Source: an uncultured Methanobrevibacter sp. (lineage in GTDB: Archaea; Methanobacteriota; Methanobacteria; Methanobacteriales; Methanobacteriaceae). From it: DNA of 50,080 nucleotides. The notes under the pieces are model-generated. The model was not told where the DNA came from and searched no databases. It saw only the letters and a program-made list of their open reading frames with translations. The position numbers and the translations under genes are program-made. The stretch is taken from contig CACXWH010000007.1 in NCBI GenBank assembly GCA_902771225.1, forward strand, positions 1 through 50,080. Reading direction: 5' to 3'. Below are positions 29,163 through 39,126 of the stretch, in pieces (the stretch's first letter is position 1; each line of letters opens with the position of its first letter).

Positions 29163-30833
29163 ATGTTTAATAACAATAAAATTCTAGTAGTTATTCCTGC
29201 AAGAGGGGATTCAAAAAGAATTCTTCGTAAAAATATTCGTTTACTTGCAGATAAACCATTGATTGCACATGCAATCGGGATTGCAAAATCTTCTAAATAT
29301 GTTGATGATGTTGTAGTGTCTAGTGAGGACTTTGAAATTATACAGATAGCTGAAAAATTTGGAGCAAGTATTGTCAGACGGTCTCCAAATTTGGCAGGAG
29401 ATAGAATTCCTCTTGATCCTGTTATTTTAGATGCTACTGTTCAAAAGGAAAAACAGGCATTTGATGAATATGACATTGTAATCACAATACAACCAACATC
29501 TCCTCTTTTAAAATCAGAAACATTAGACAAAGCAATTGAAAAATTTGATAATTATAATATTGATACAGTTATTTCTGTTACTGGTGAAAAACATTTTAAT
29601 TGGATGTTTAACGAATCTGAAAATCGTTATTATCCATTATTTTCTGAAAGAGTTAATCAAGATTATCTTCCTACTGAATTTATAGAAACCGGTGGTTTTT
29701 TTGCAACAAGACGTCATTTTTTAACACCGAATTCTCGCATGGGTAATAATGTTGACTTAATGGAGATTTCCCGTGAAGAAAGTATTAATATAGTTTCTTA
29801 TGAAGATTGGTGGGTCGCTGAAAGATATTTAAATAAGAAAAAAATTGCATTGATTGTTAATGCTAGTGATGAGATTGGTATTAGTAGAATGGATAGATGC
29901 ATTGCTTTGGCATCCAGATTACTGAGTGATAATGTTTTATTTTTACTTGATGAAAATCATCAAATGGGTATAGATGTGGTTAATAAATTTAATTGTCCAT
30001 ACAGAGTTTATGATGGTGAAGATGAATTATTTGATTTATTAAAAAGGTTTAATCCACACATTGTTATTAATGATGTTTCAGACACTTCTAAAGACTATAT
30101 TAATCGCCAAAAACAATTAGGCTTTTTTGTAATTAACTTTGAAGATGTTGGCACCGGTTCGGAAGATGCTGATTTGGTATTTGACGTCTTATATGAGCAT
30201 GATGGTGGTTTTGGAAATATTTTTATTGGATATAAATATTATTTATTGAGAGATGAATTCTATTTCCAACCAAAAAAGATTGTAAATCCAAATGTTGATA
30301 CTGTATTAATTGCATTTGGCGGGGATGATTCAAATAATTTAACTGAAAGGACATTAGAATCTGTTCTGGGCAGTGGATATGCAGGTAGAATTGATGTTAT
30401 TTTACCGTTTAATTATTCAAAAAAGGAACAAATTATTCAAAAATATGAAATGAGCCATAACGTTCAAATTTACCATCGTGTAAATAATATTAGTGATTTC
30501 ATGTTAAGAGCAGATATTGTATTTTCTTCTGCCGGACGAAAAATGTATGAAATCTGTTCTGTTGGAACTCCATGTATTTGCATTTGTCAAAATGGACGTG
30601 AACAAACTCATGCATTCGGATCTCCTAAAAACGGATTTATAAATATGGGTCTTGCAGAATTTTTATCAAATGAAGATATTACAAATCAATTTAAGATTTT
30701 ATGGCAGGATTTTGAATTGAGACAGACTATGAATGCTATGATGAAAAGCATTGATTTGAAACATGGTTTTGAAAATATCTGGTCTGTTGTCGAACAAAAA
30801 TATTGGGCTAAAGAGTTTAAACAAAGATATTAG
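29163..30833 (+). CDS. CMP-nonulosonic acid synthetase fused to PseG-like domain
   Basis: This 556-residue protein has two domains. Residues 1-222 form a NeuA/PseF-type cytidylyltransferase (IPARGDSKRILRKN at 11-24, ITIQPTSPLL, then TGGFFATRR), which activates a sialic-like acid as its CMP form. Residues 226-556 resemble PseG/SpsG, a GT-B-fold sugar-nucleotide hydrolase (FGGDDSNNLTER, SSAGRKMYEICSVGTP). At the GxGHxMRC site of PseG this protein reads GISRMDRC, so the catalytic His is Arg and hydrolase activity is doubtful. The downstream neighbour is a NeuB-type synthase eight bases away. Together they point to a surface glycan containing pseudaminic, legionaminic or sialic-type sugar. Confidence 0.8.
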   Translation: MFNNNKILVVIPARGDSKRILRKNIRLLADKPLIAHAIGIAKSSKYVDDVVVSSEDFEIIQIAEKFGASIVRRSPNLAGDRIPLDPVILDATVQKEKQAFDEYDIVITIQPTSPLLKSETLDKAIEKFDNYNIDTVISVTGEKHFNWMFNESENRYYPLFSERVNQDYLPTEFIETGGFFATRRHFLTPNSRMGNNVDLMEISREESINIVSYEDWWVAERYLNKKKIALIVNASDEIGISRMDRCIALASRLLSDNVLFLLDENHQMGIDVVNKFNCPYRVYDGEDELFDLLKRFNPHIVINDVSDTSKDYINRQKQLGFFVINFEDVGTGSEDADLVFDVLYEHDGGFGNIFIGYKYYLLRDEFYFQPKKIVNPNVDTVLIAFGGDDSNNLTERTLESVLGSGYAGRIDVILPFNYSKKEQIIQKYEMSHNVQIYHRVNNISDFMLRADIVFSSAGRKMYEICSVGTPCICICQNGREQTHAFGSPKNGFINMGLAEFLSNEDITNQFKILWQDFELRQTMNAMMKSIDLKHGFENIWSVVEQKYWAKEFKQRY

Positions 30834-30841
30834 GTGATAAG

Positions 30842-31864
30842 ATGAATATCTTTTTTAAAAAACCTTTTTTAATTGCTGATATTGGTGTTAATTATTATGA
30901 TATTGCTCAAAAAGAAGAAATCTCTAATATGGAAGCTGCAAAATTAATGATTTTGGAAGCTAAAAAATGTGGTGTTGATGCAGTTAAATTTGAGTCTTAT
31001 AAAACTGAAAATATTATATCCAGTGAATTTCCAGACCAATTTGATTTATTTAAAAAATATGATAAATTTGGAAAAGAAGAATTTCGCGAATTAGCGGTAT
31101 TTTGCGACGAATTAAAGATAAAATTTTTATCATCACCTTTAGATTTTGAATCTGCAGATTATTTGGATGAATTTATGGATATTTATTCAATTGCATCATC
31201 AGATTTAACAAACATACCTTTTATTCAATATATTGCAAAGAAAAACAAACCAATTTTATTGTTGACTGGGGCAGCCACATTAAATGAAGTTAAACAAGCT
31301 GTTAAAGCTATTGAAGATGTATCAACTGTAGATATTGCAATATTGCATTCAGTATTATCTTATCCGACTGATTATAGGGATGCTAATTTGGAAATGATTA
31401 AAGATTTGGCTCAAAATTTCCCGATTTATGAAATTGGCTATTCTGATCACACCAAACCCGATTCCAACATGTTTGTTTTAACAACAGCATTTAATTTTGG
31501 TGCAGATATCATAGAAAAACATTTTACTTTAGATAAATCTCTTCCAGGAAATGACCATTCTCATTCAATGGACCCTGATGATGTAAGGATATTTAAAACA
31601 AATATTGGATTTTTATCACAAATAAAAGGGATGAAAAATAAACAGCCATTAATATCTGAATCTTCAGCATCACGTAACGCAAGAAAATCTATTGTTGCTA
31701 TAAAAGATATTAAAAAAGGAGATGTAATCACATCCGAGTTATTAACATTTAAAAGACCTGGAATAGGCATATCTCCCGCCCAACTTGATGAAGTAATTGG
31801 CAAAACTGCTTTGGTGGATATTGCTGAGGATACATTAATCGATTTTTCTATGCTGGAAGAATAA
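30842..31864 (+). CDS. NeuB-family nonulosonic acid synthase
   Basis: This 340-residue enzyme condenses phosphoenolpyruvate with an amino-hexose to form a nine-carbon acid. The TIM-barrel part opens with FLIADIGVNYYD and includes VKFESYKTEN, FLSSPLDFES, the LLTGAATLNEV strand and EKHFTLDKSLPGNDHSHSMDP, the metal and PEP region. A C-terminal SAF (antifreeze-like) domain from about 275 carries KSIVAIKDIKKGDVI. GGTGATA precedes the ATG. Whether the product is sialic, legionaminic or pseudaminic acid cannot be told from sequence by eye. It is the second gene of the operon with the CMP-sugar synthetase. Confidence 0.85.
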   Translation: MNIFFKKPFLIADIGVNYYDIAQKEEISNMEAAKLMILEAKKCGVDAVKFESYKTENIISSEFPDQFDLFKKYDKFGKEEFRELAVFCDELKIKFLSSPLDFESADYLDEFMDIYSIASSDLTNIPFIQYIAKKNKPILLLTGAATLNEVKQAVKAIEDVSTVDIAILHSVLSYPTDYRDANLEMIKDLAQNFPIYEIGYSDHTKPDSNMFVLTTAFNFGADIIEKHFTLDKSLPGNDHSHSMDPDDVRIFKTNIGFLSQIKGMKNKQPLISESSASRNARKSIVAIKDIKKGDVITSELLTFKRPGIGISPAQLDEVIGKTALVDIAEDTLIDFSMLEE

Positions 31865-32020
31865 TTATGGATGTGTTTTTAAAGTAACATTAGTCCATTT
31901 CCATTTATATTTATTTTGAACAAATTTTCCTTCTTCGATTATGAAAAATATAAATGATGTTTCTGTTTGAAAAAATTAAAAGAAGAATAATCTTTGTAAA
32001 TTTTAAAAAAGAAAATAAAA

Positions 32021-33535
32021 TTAAAATTCTGAAGAACAGTCTGCAGAATATCTGCTGAGTAATACTGCACATTTATCTATTGTTTCAGAATTTAATTTAA
32101 TGGTAGTATTTTGAATTGTATTTAATAATTCATCAATAAATAAGTCTTCATCAGTTAAAGGCATATTTATTACAACTACATCGTTATTAATAAAACCTAC
32201 TAATGGTTCTACAAAACAGTTTTTAATATTATTGTCATTAAGGAAATTAATTAAATCCTCTCCTAAAGTCAATGCTTTTTGCTTTATAGCATTGTCTTGA
32301 GAAAATTTAGCTTGTTTTGTTGTGTATCTAAAACGTCTTTCATTTCCTATATGTTCGACTTCAAATCTTTCATTTTCATTTTCAACAGATTTTATTAATT
32401 CAATATTCTCATTTTCAGAATTTAATCTGTTTTTTGGATTGTATTTTTGAGAAAGAAGCGCATAGATTCCTGTAGGTCCAACAACAACATGGTTAATTCC
32501 AATTGGGGCAGTTGGTGTTTTAACATTATAGAATACGTAATACTCTTCTGGTAAAGTTAATAAGTGTTCTCTAATAATTCTTGTCCTAATGGTGGTTTCT
32601 TGAGTATCTCTTGTTCTATATAATCCATATGCTATAATGACGATTGAAATTAATAAGGCTGCAAGTCCTACTCCAGTGTTAACTAATATAACTTCAACAA
32701 TACTTAAAATAAATATAACAAAACCTGCTATGATAATATAGTGGTCTTTTGTTAAATGTTTTATTTCAAAATCGGGACTATCATCAACTAATAATTCTGT
32801 TGAAACAATTCCATCACCAGGTTCTGCAATTGTAAATTTGCTTTTTAAGCTTCCAAATCTGCCTGAAGATTTAGATTCTGGGGCATTTTCATAATATACT
32901 GCTATTCCTTTAAAGAATTCATCTTTAAGGTAATTCTTCATTATATTATAATCATTAGTTTTTGGAATAGCAAATTCTTTATTAAATTTAGATAAAACCG
33001 GCTCGGGGATTGTTGTCCTAGCAGTTTTTGGGATTTCTTCAATTTCTGATCTTTCTTGTTCAAGCTCTTCTTCTGCAATTTTTTGCATTTCGTCTTCTGA
33101 AAAGAAAGTTTCAAGTTTATTAGTAATGGATCTTATGGAGTGGTCGTTTGCAGTACTTTGTTCTTCTGCTGTGTCTTGTTGGTTTCTTCTAATTTCTTGA
33201 AGTTCTTTTTTTCTTTCATCAATATATTGATCTAGTTCTTTATTCATTTCAGAATCAAGATATCTTAAAGAACCTCCGCAACTGTCACATTCATAGTCTA
33301 ATATATTGTCGTTTGATTTAATTTTATATTTCAATCCACAATCTTCACATTGAACAATTTGTGAATTATCATATTTTATTGAACTTAATATACCAGAATG
33401 TTGTGATTGTTCATTAGAATAATTTTCTAAAAGTTCTAAGTCACCTGCACATGAAGAACACTCAAATGATGATTCATCGTCATTATCATCGAGTTGGTAT
33501 TTAGCACCACAGTTCTTACAACATACAACTTTCAT
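32021..33535 (-). CDS. Membrane protein with two zinc ribbons and a NERD-like C-terminal domain
   Basis: This 504-residue protein is not of a function I know. Two CxxC...CxxC zinc ribbons lie at the N-terminus (CKNCGAKYQ and CEDCGLKYK with their partner CSSC and CDSC pairs). A long charged, probably coiled region follows, then two adjacent hydrophobic segments (IIIAGFVIFILSIVEVIL, AALLISIVIIAYGLY). The C-terminal part has EYYVFYNVKTPTAPIGINHV then VVGPTGIYAL, resembling the NERD nuclease-related domain. I start at the ATG at 33535, which follows AGAGGATATT; the upstream ATG at 33601 would add 22 residues with no such site. It stands alone, with 48 bases or more to its neighbours. Confidence 0.6.
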   Translation of the reverse strand: MKVVCCKNCGAKYQLDDNDDESSFECSSCAGDLELLENYSNEQSQHSGILSSIKYDNSQIVQCEDCGLKYKIKSNDNILDYECDSCGGSLRYLDSEMNKELDQYIDERKKELQEIRRNQQDTAEEQSTANDHSIRSITNKLETFFSEDEMQKIAEEELEQERSEIEEIPKTARTTIPEPVLSKFNKEFAIPKTNDYNIMKNYLKDEFFKGIAVYYENAPESKSSGRFGSLKSKFTIAEPGDGIVSTELLVDDSPDFEIKHLTKDHYIIIAGFVIFILSIVEVILVNTGVGLAALLISIVIIAYGLYRTRDTQETTIRTRIIREHLLTLPEEYYVFYNVKTPTAPIGINHVVVGPTGIYALLSQKYNPKNRLNSENENIELIKSVENENERFEVEHIGNERRFRYTTKQAKFSQDNAIKQKALTLGEDLINFLNDNNIKNCFVEPLVGFINNDVVVINMPLTDEDLFIDELLNTIQNTTIKLNSETIDKCAVLLSRYSADCSSEF

Positions 33536-33648
33536 AATATCCTCTTTATTTGCCTTTATATTATTATAATATGATTGGTTTTTATTATTAAATATATTCA
33601 TTTGTAGGAATTTTTTAAAATTCCTTTTTTAAGAAATAAGTTTTCAAT

Positions 33649-35208
33649 TTATACATTTTTCTTGTATAAATACAAATTATCAATTTGTTTTATTTCAGTA
33701 TAGTTAGTTAAATTATTCTGTTTCACATTCGAGATGTAATAACTAACATTATTTTCAATAATTTTCTCCGGATGACTACTTTCTATTCCCGGAGAATTTA
33801 AACCTAAGTACCAGTAATATGGTCGTATATTATAGTTTCCTATTTTAATCTCACTCCAATTCTCAATATTTGCTTTAATATAATCTGACATTTCTTCTGG
33901 AGCACTAAATTCATTTGTATCTTCAAAAGTCAATGTAAATGCAAATCCTTGAATTAAAAACAATACAATCAAAATTATTGGTATGATGTTTTTTCTCGTG
34001 ATTTTAGCGTTAATTTCCTCAACACCAACCATTATAAAGTATGTTAATGCAGGAAAAATTGGAATGATGTATCTATTGACCTTTACAACATAATATGATT
34101 GGAATATCAAATATACTAGAATCCAACATAACATTGTGAGGCCCATTTTATGCTCACTATCTTTTCCAATCAAATAAAGGCCGATAAATGTTAATATAAT
34201 CGTTATCGTTGAACTGAATTGGGCAAATGTAAGCAATGCAATTAAACATAGAATTGTTCCACATATCTTTGATTTATTTAATTCAAATTTTGTTCTTTTA
34301 ACCCACAATGCACCACCCACTATTAAAATTAAAAATACAAATCCTGCAAGTATTGTCGGGTTACCTAAATAAGGGGTTTTACCCATAAAGGTTGTATTTG
34401 ACGAAGAGATGAAATTTCCCATATTAACTAAATAATATCCAAAATCCGGATTATATGCGTTATCGTTTGAAGATCCAAGATTTCCCTCCACTCCTCCTTC
34501 AATGAGTTTATCAAAGACTAAATTGCCCTCGCCCATTGAGTAAGTTGTCCATAGGATAACTGAACAGATTATTATTGCAAAGAATAATCCTATGGCGATG
34601 TATTTCAAATCATTTTTTGTAATTTTAATGCCTTTTTCATATAAATAATATAAAGCTAATGCCGGAACAACTAACGCAACAGTATATCTTGTAAAGAATC
34701 CAATTACGAGTAATGGGAATGCTGCCGTATAATATTTCGGATTATCTTTTATGGCAATTATTGCAAAATATGCAATCCAAATAGTAATGCTTGCAGCAGG
34801 AATATCTAAACTCCCATTTGCAAGCCAGGTTAAATTAAGTGCAAGGGTGGAATATATTATTGTTCCAGTTAAGCTTAATAAATTATTAAATTTTAATCTT
34901 AAAAGTAAATATAGGCCAATATTGCCAATAATAGCTAAAATTCCAGTTACTATAAAAATCGCTACTTTATCAACATATCCCAAATCAAATAACAGTGATG
35001 TTAAATAACAGACAACTGGCGATAGATAAATTGATCTTGTTGAATGAATGTTGGTTCCCGAATAGTAAAGGGCATTTAACAGGTAGACATAGACATCAGA
35101 ACAGTAAATACCCAGATTAGCATTAAAATTTATATAATAAATTACTAGAATAGTGCTTATTATTGTAATGAAGAGTAATTCTTTTTTATCTTTTATATTA
35201 AAGTTCAT
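33649..35208 (-). CDS. GT-C type membrane glycosyltransferase (ArnT/PMT-like)
   Basis: This 519-residue protein has about 12 hydrophobic segments and a short soluble C-terminus (EEMSDYIKANIENWSEIK). It resembles lipid-linked sugar transferases of the GT39/GT83 type. The acidic motif in the first outer loop (YCSDVYVYLLNALYYS) sits where the catalytic Asp of GT-C enzymes lies. It would move a sugar from a polyprenyl phosphate carrier to a protein, lipid or glycan outside the cell; the acceptor is unknown. It follows the UbiA gene by eight bases, so the two are probably cotranscribed. Confidence 0.7.
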   Translation of the reverse strand: MNFNIKDKKELLFITIISTILVIYYINFNANLGIYCSDVYVYLLNALYYSGTNIHSTRSIYLSPVVCYLTSLLFDLGYVDKVAIFIVTGILAIIGNIGLYLLLRLKFNNLLSLTGTIIYSTLALNLTWLANGSLDIPAASITIWIAYFAIIAIKDNPKYYTAAFPLLVIGFFTRYTVALVVPALALYYLYEKGIKITKNDLKYIAIGLFFAIIICSVILWTTYSMGEGNLVFDKLIEGGVEGNLGSSNDNAYNPDFGYYLVNMGNFISSSNTTFMGKTPYLGNPTILAGFVFLILIVGGALWVKRTKFELNKSKICGTILCLIALLTFAQFSSTITIILTFIGLYLIGKDSEHKMGLTMLCWILVYLIFQSYYVVKVNRYIIPIFPALTYFIMVGVEEINAKITRKNIIPIILIVLFLIQGFAFTLTFEDTNEFSAPEEMSDYIKANIENWSEIKIGNYNIRPYYWYLGLNSPGIESSHPEKIIENNVSYYISNVKQNNLTNYTEIKQIDNLYLYKKNV

Positions 35209-35216
35209 GTCAACCC

Positions 35217-36059
35217 CTAAAAGGATCCTACTGCAAATGAAACAAATGCAATTAACATCCCAATTTTTAAAAATTTTGAAACTTTTGCTGCAGTCTTTAC
35301 ATCCTGATTTTTAATTATTAGAAATGCCGAATATATAAATATTATTACTGCAATGGCTATTATTGCCAAGTAAAATATGTTAAATATGTGTTGAAAGTAT
35401 AATAAGGGACATAAAATACAATCTAAGATGATTAAAACGAACGTGATTATTGCAGATGCTTTTGTTCCGTAAATAATTGGGAAGGTTTTTGCACCCTCCA
35501 GTTTATCTCCTTCAATATCTTCAATGTCTTTTGTTATTTCGCGGGCAGTGGTCATTATGAATGCAAAAAATCCTAAAAACGTTGAAGTAAGTATTATTTG
35601 TTCTGTTCCGATGGAAAAACCACCAAATGTAAAACATAAACCGGTCATGAATCCAACTGTTAAATTTCCAATTAATGGTGTTGATTTTAATTTATAGGCA
35701 TATATATAAAGAATCAAATCTGCAATTAATACAATGATAAATGGAATCCAGTTATTAGTTAAATAACTAATTAAAAAACCGCATATGGTTCCGCCTAAAA
35801 ATAATCCATAAGCATAGTTTCTGGCGGTTTTTAACTTGATTCTTCCTGAAGGTATTGGTCTTTCAGGCTTATTAATCAAATCAATTTTGTAATCAAAATA
35901 ATCATTAATTACATTTCCGGCACTAATTTCAAATAATACTGCTAACATTGCTAGTATTATTGGTATTGAAATAGTGTGTGATACAATAGCAACAAGCACA
36001 ATAGCTATCATGGCCATTACCACATTTCCTGGCCTAAGAATTTCTATATATGGATTCAT
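35217..36059 (-). CDS. UbiA prenyltransferase, probable digeranylgeranylglyceryl phosphate synthase
   Basis: This 280-residue integral membrane enzyme adds the second geranylgeranyl chain to form the archaeal ether-lipid core. The two Asp-rich motifs are NVINDYFDYKIDLINKPERP (49-68) and REITKDIEDIEGDKLEGAKT near 170-189. Nine or so hydrophobic segments match the UbiA fold, and the length fits archaeal DGGGP synthase. It heads the pair with the GT-C transferase and is divergent from inositol-phosphate synthase, another lipid-headgroup gene. Confidence 0.9.
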   Translation of the reverse strand: MNPYIEILRPGNVVMAMIAIVLVAIVSHTISIPIILAMLAVLFEISAGNVINDYFDYKIDLINKPERPIPSGRIKLKTARNYAYGLFLGGTICGFLISYLTNNWIPFIIVLIADLILYIYAYKLKSTPLIGNLTVGFMTGLCFTFGGFSIGTEQIILTSTFLGFFAFIMTTAREITKDIEDIEGDKLEGAKTFPIIYGTKASAIITFVLIILDCILCPLLYFQHIFNIFYLAIIAIAVIIFIYSAFLIIKNQDVKTAAKVSKFLKIGMLIAFVSFAVGSF

Positions 36060-36195
36060 GTTATTCTTTCCTATATAATTAAAATTTATTTATATATTAT
36101 TATATCAAACAATAATTATATAAACTATGTTAATAAATACATATATTAGTATATTATTTATTAAATTTATATTATTACTTTTAGCTGGTGTAAAA
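36060..36195. promoter_or_regulatory. Divergent promoter region ubiA / inositol-phosphate synthase
   Basis: TTTATTTATATATTATTATATC (about 36088-36109) and AATTATATAAACT (36114-36127) are TATA-like. With the TTG start at 36196 the inositol-phosphate synthase gene would have a leader of several tens of bases carrying GGTG. Confidence 0.45.
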
Positions 36196-37290
36196 TTGAA
36201 CAAAATAAAGATAGCAATTGTTGGGATAGGTAACTGTGCTAGTTCACTTATTCAAGGAATTCATTATTATGATGGGAAAAATCCTGAAGATGCAATTGGA
36301 TTGATGCATTGGGATATTGGGGGTTATGAACCTAGTGATATTGAGGTTGTAGCTGCTTTTGATGTTGATAAACGAAAAGTTGGTAAAACTATTGATGAAG
36401 CAATTTTTGCCAAACCGAATTGTACCACTATCTTTCAAAAGGATATTCCAAAGTATGATGCAAAGGTTAGTATGGGCCATGTTTTAGATGGTGTTGCAGA
36501 ACATATGTCTAATTATGATGAAGAATTTACTTTTGTTGTAAGTGACGAAGATCCGGTTGATGTTGTTGAAGTTTTAAAAGCAAGCGGTGCTGAAATTCTT
36601 GTAAACTATTTGCCTGTCGGGTCTGAAAAAGCTGCAAGATATTATGCACAATGTGCGCTTGATGCTGGTGTTGCTTATGTAAATTGTATGCCTGTATTCA
36701 TTGTAAGTGATGATGAATGGGATGCTAAATTTAGAGAAAAAGGAATTCCTATTGTTGGAGATGATATTAAAGCTCAAATTGGTGCTACTATTACTCACAG
36801 GACACTAGCTAGTCTATTCATGGATAGGGGTGTAAAATTAGATAAAACCTATCAAATCAATACTGGAGGTAACACTGATTTTTTAAACATGCTTAATAGG
36901 GACAGATTAGACTCTAAAAAAGAATCAAAAACTGAAGCTGTTCAATCTGTTCTTAACGAGAGGATGGAAGATAGAGATATCCATATTGGACCTAGTGACT
37001 ATGTTCCATGGCAAAATGATAATAAATTATGCTTCCTCAGAATGGAAGGACGTACCTTTGGTGATGTTCCAATGAATATTGAACTTAGATTAAGTGTGGA
37101 AGATTCACCTAATTCTGCAGGTTGTGTCATCGATGCAGTAAGATGTTGTAAAATTGGATTAGAAAGAGGTATCGGCGGACAATTAACTTCTATTTCTTCT
37201 TATACTATGAAACATCCTCCAATCCAATATACTGATGACGAAGCATATGATAATGTTGAAAAATTCATTTCCGGCGATTTGGAAAGATAA
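36196..37290 (+). CDS. ino1: Inositol-1-phosphate synthase (myo-inositol-3-phosphate synthase)
   Basis: This 364-residue NAD-dependent enzyme converts glucose 6-phosphate to inositol phosphate, used for archaetidylinositol lipids. The Rossmann loop AIVGIGNCASSLIQG is at residues 6-20. VNYLPVGSEKAARYYAQCAL, GDDIKAQIGATITHRTLA and INTGGNTDFLNM are family hallmarks. I start at the TTG at 36196 because GGTG lies eight bases before it; the in-frame ATG at 36127 would add a hydrophobic 23-residue extension (INTYISILFIKFILLLLAG) not expected in this soluble enzyme. Confidence 0.92.
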   Translation: MNKIKIAIVGIGNCASSLIQGIHYYDGKNPEDAIGLMHWDIGGYEPSDIEVVAAFDVDKRKVGKTIDEAIFAKPNCTTIFQKDIPKYDAKVSMGHVLDGVAEHMSNYDEEFTFVVSDEDPVDVVEVLKASGAEILVNYLPVGSEKAARYYAQCALDAGVAYVNCMPVFIVSDDEWDAKFREKGIPIVGDDIKAQIGATITHRTLASLFMDRGVKLDKTYQINTGGNTDFLNMLNRDRLDSKKESKTEAVQSVLNERMEDRDIHIGPSDYVPWQNDNKLCFLRMEGRTFGDVPMNIELRLSVEDSPNSAGCVIDAVRCCKIGLERGIGGQLTSISSYTMKHPPIQYTDDEAYDNVEKFISGDLER

Positions 37291-37416
37291 TTTTTCAATT
37301 TCTTATTTTTTTTAAATTTTACAAAATTTATTAATATATGTAATTATATATATTAATACATAAGGTATGAAAATTATTCAAAATTTTTTTATATAATATA
37401 AAAGAGGTGTTTATAA

Positions 37417-39126
37417 ATGGCGAAAGTAAGATTTACTGAAACTGCACTTCGGGATGCTCACCAATCTTTGCTTGCAACTAGGATGAGAACAAGAGATATG
37501 ATTCCTATCGCTGAAGAAATGGATAAAGTAGGTTATTTCTCTGTTGAAGCTTGGGGAGGAGCAACTTTTGATACATGTATCAGATATTTAAACGAAGATC
37601 CTTGGGAAAGATTAAGGAATTTAAAATCTGAATTTAATAAAACTCCTATTCAAATGCTATTAAGAGGTCAGAATTTGGTAGGATATAAACATTATCCTGA
37701 TGACATTGTAACAAAATTTGTTGAAAAATCCTATGAGAATGGTGTAGATATTTTTAGAGTTTTTGATGCTTTAAATGATATTAGAAACATGGAAAAAGCT
37801 ATTAAGGTGGCTAAAGATCAGGGCGCTCATGTTCAAGGTACTATTTGTTATACTATCAGTCCGGTTCATACTTTAGATGATTTTGTTGATTTAGCTAAAA
37901 ATCTTGAGGCTCTTGATTGTGATTCTGTAGCTATTAAAGATATGGCAGGTTTAATCTCACCGGCTGCTGCATATGAGTTAGTTTCAAAATTAAAAGAAGA
38001 AACAGATTTGCTTGTAGATTTACATTGCCATTGTACTAGTGGTATGACTCCAATTAGTTATTTTGCAGCTTGTCAGGCAGGTGTTGATGTCTTGGATACT
38101 GCAATTTCACCATTGTCCTGGGGAACATCTCAACCACCAACAGAAAGTATGGTTGCAGCTTTACAAGGAACCCCATATGATACAGGATTAGATTTAAAAC
38201 AATTAGCTCATATTAAAGAATACTTCGATGATATTAAAGAAATATATTCATCTATTCTTGACCCAATTGCAGAAAGTATTGATGCTGATGTTTTATTATA
38301 CCAAATTCCTGGTGGAATGCTTTCAAACCTTATTTCACAACTTAAAGAGCAAAATGCTTTAGATAGGTATGATGATGTACTTGAGGAAATGCCGCGTGTT
38401 AGAAAAGATATGGGTTACCCGCCTCTTGTAACTCCAACAAGTCAAATTGTAGGTATTCAGGCAGTAATGAATGTTTTAGGTGGAGAAAGATATAAAACTG
38501 TATCCAATGAAGTTAAAGAGTATATGAAAGGTAATTATGGTAAACCTCCTGCGCCGGTTAATCCGGAAATCTCTAAAAAAATCATTTCTGGTGATGAAAT
38601 AATTACCTGCAGGCCTGCAGATTTATTAGAACCTGAATTTGATAAATTCAAATCTGAAGGTATGGAAAAAGGATTTGTTAAATCAGATGAGGATGCTTTA
38701 ACTTATGCATTATATCCACCGATAGCCCCTAAATTCCTTAAAGGAGAAGCTGTCGAAGAAGAACTCAAAGCTCCATCAATTTCTGAGGATACAGAAATTG
38801 GAATCCCAACACAATATAATGTTGAAGTTGATGGTGACGTATTTGAAGTTAAAATCATGCCTACCGGATTTATGGAAGTTGAAGAAACTGAAAAAGGTCC
38901 TTTCACTCCAGTTGAAGGGGGAGTATTCTCTTCAATGCAGGGTATGGTGATTAAATTAAATGTAAATGTTGGAGATAAAGTATCTGTTGGCTCAACAATT
39001 GCAGTTATTGAAGCTATGAAGATGGAAAATGATATTCAGTCTGAAGTTGAGGGTACTGTTAAGGAAATCTTTGTAGAACCTGGTGATGCAGTCAGTGCCG
39101 GCGATATTTTGATGGTTATCGATTAG
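37417..39126 (+). CDS. pycB: Pyruvate carboxylase subunit B (carboxyltransferase and biotin carrier)
   Basis: This 569-residue subunit transfers the carboxyl group from biotin to pyruvate to give oxaloacetate, feeding the incomplete reductive TCA pathway. The barrel starts with FTETALRDAHQSLLATRMRT; VDLHCHCTSG (200-209) supplies the metal-binding His residues and AIKDMAGL the carboxylated Lys. The C-terminal biotin carrier has EAMKMEN with the biotinyl Lys at 535. AGAGGTG precedes the ATG. PycA is not in the window. Confidence 0.95.
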   Translation: MAKVRFTETALRDAHQSLLATRMRTRDMIPIAEEMDKVGYFSVEAWGGATFDTCIRYLNEDPWERLRNLKSEFNKTPIQMLLRGQNLVGYKHYPDDIVTKFVEKSYENGVDIFRVFDALNDIRNMEKAIKVAKDQGAHVQGTICYTISPVHTLDDFVDLAKNLEALDCDSVAIKDMAGLISPAAAYELVSKLKEETDLLVDLHCHCTSGMTPISYFAACQAGVDVLDTAISPLSWGTSQPPTESMVAALQGTPYDTGLDLKQLAHIKEYFDDIKEIYSSILDPIAESIDADVLLYQIPGGMLSNLISQLKEQNALDRYDDVLEEMPRVRKDMGYPPLVTPTSQIVGIQAVMNVLGGERYKTVSNEVKEYMKGNYGKPPAPVNPEISKKIISGDEIITCRPADLLEPEFDKFKSEGMEKGFVKSDEDALTYALYPPIAPKFLKGEAVEEELKAPSISEDTEIGIPTQYNVEVDGDVFEVKIMPTGFMEVEETEKGPFTPVEGGVFSSMQGMVIKLNVNVGDKVSVGSTIAVIEAMKMENDIQSEVEGTVKEIFVEPGDAVSAGDILMVID

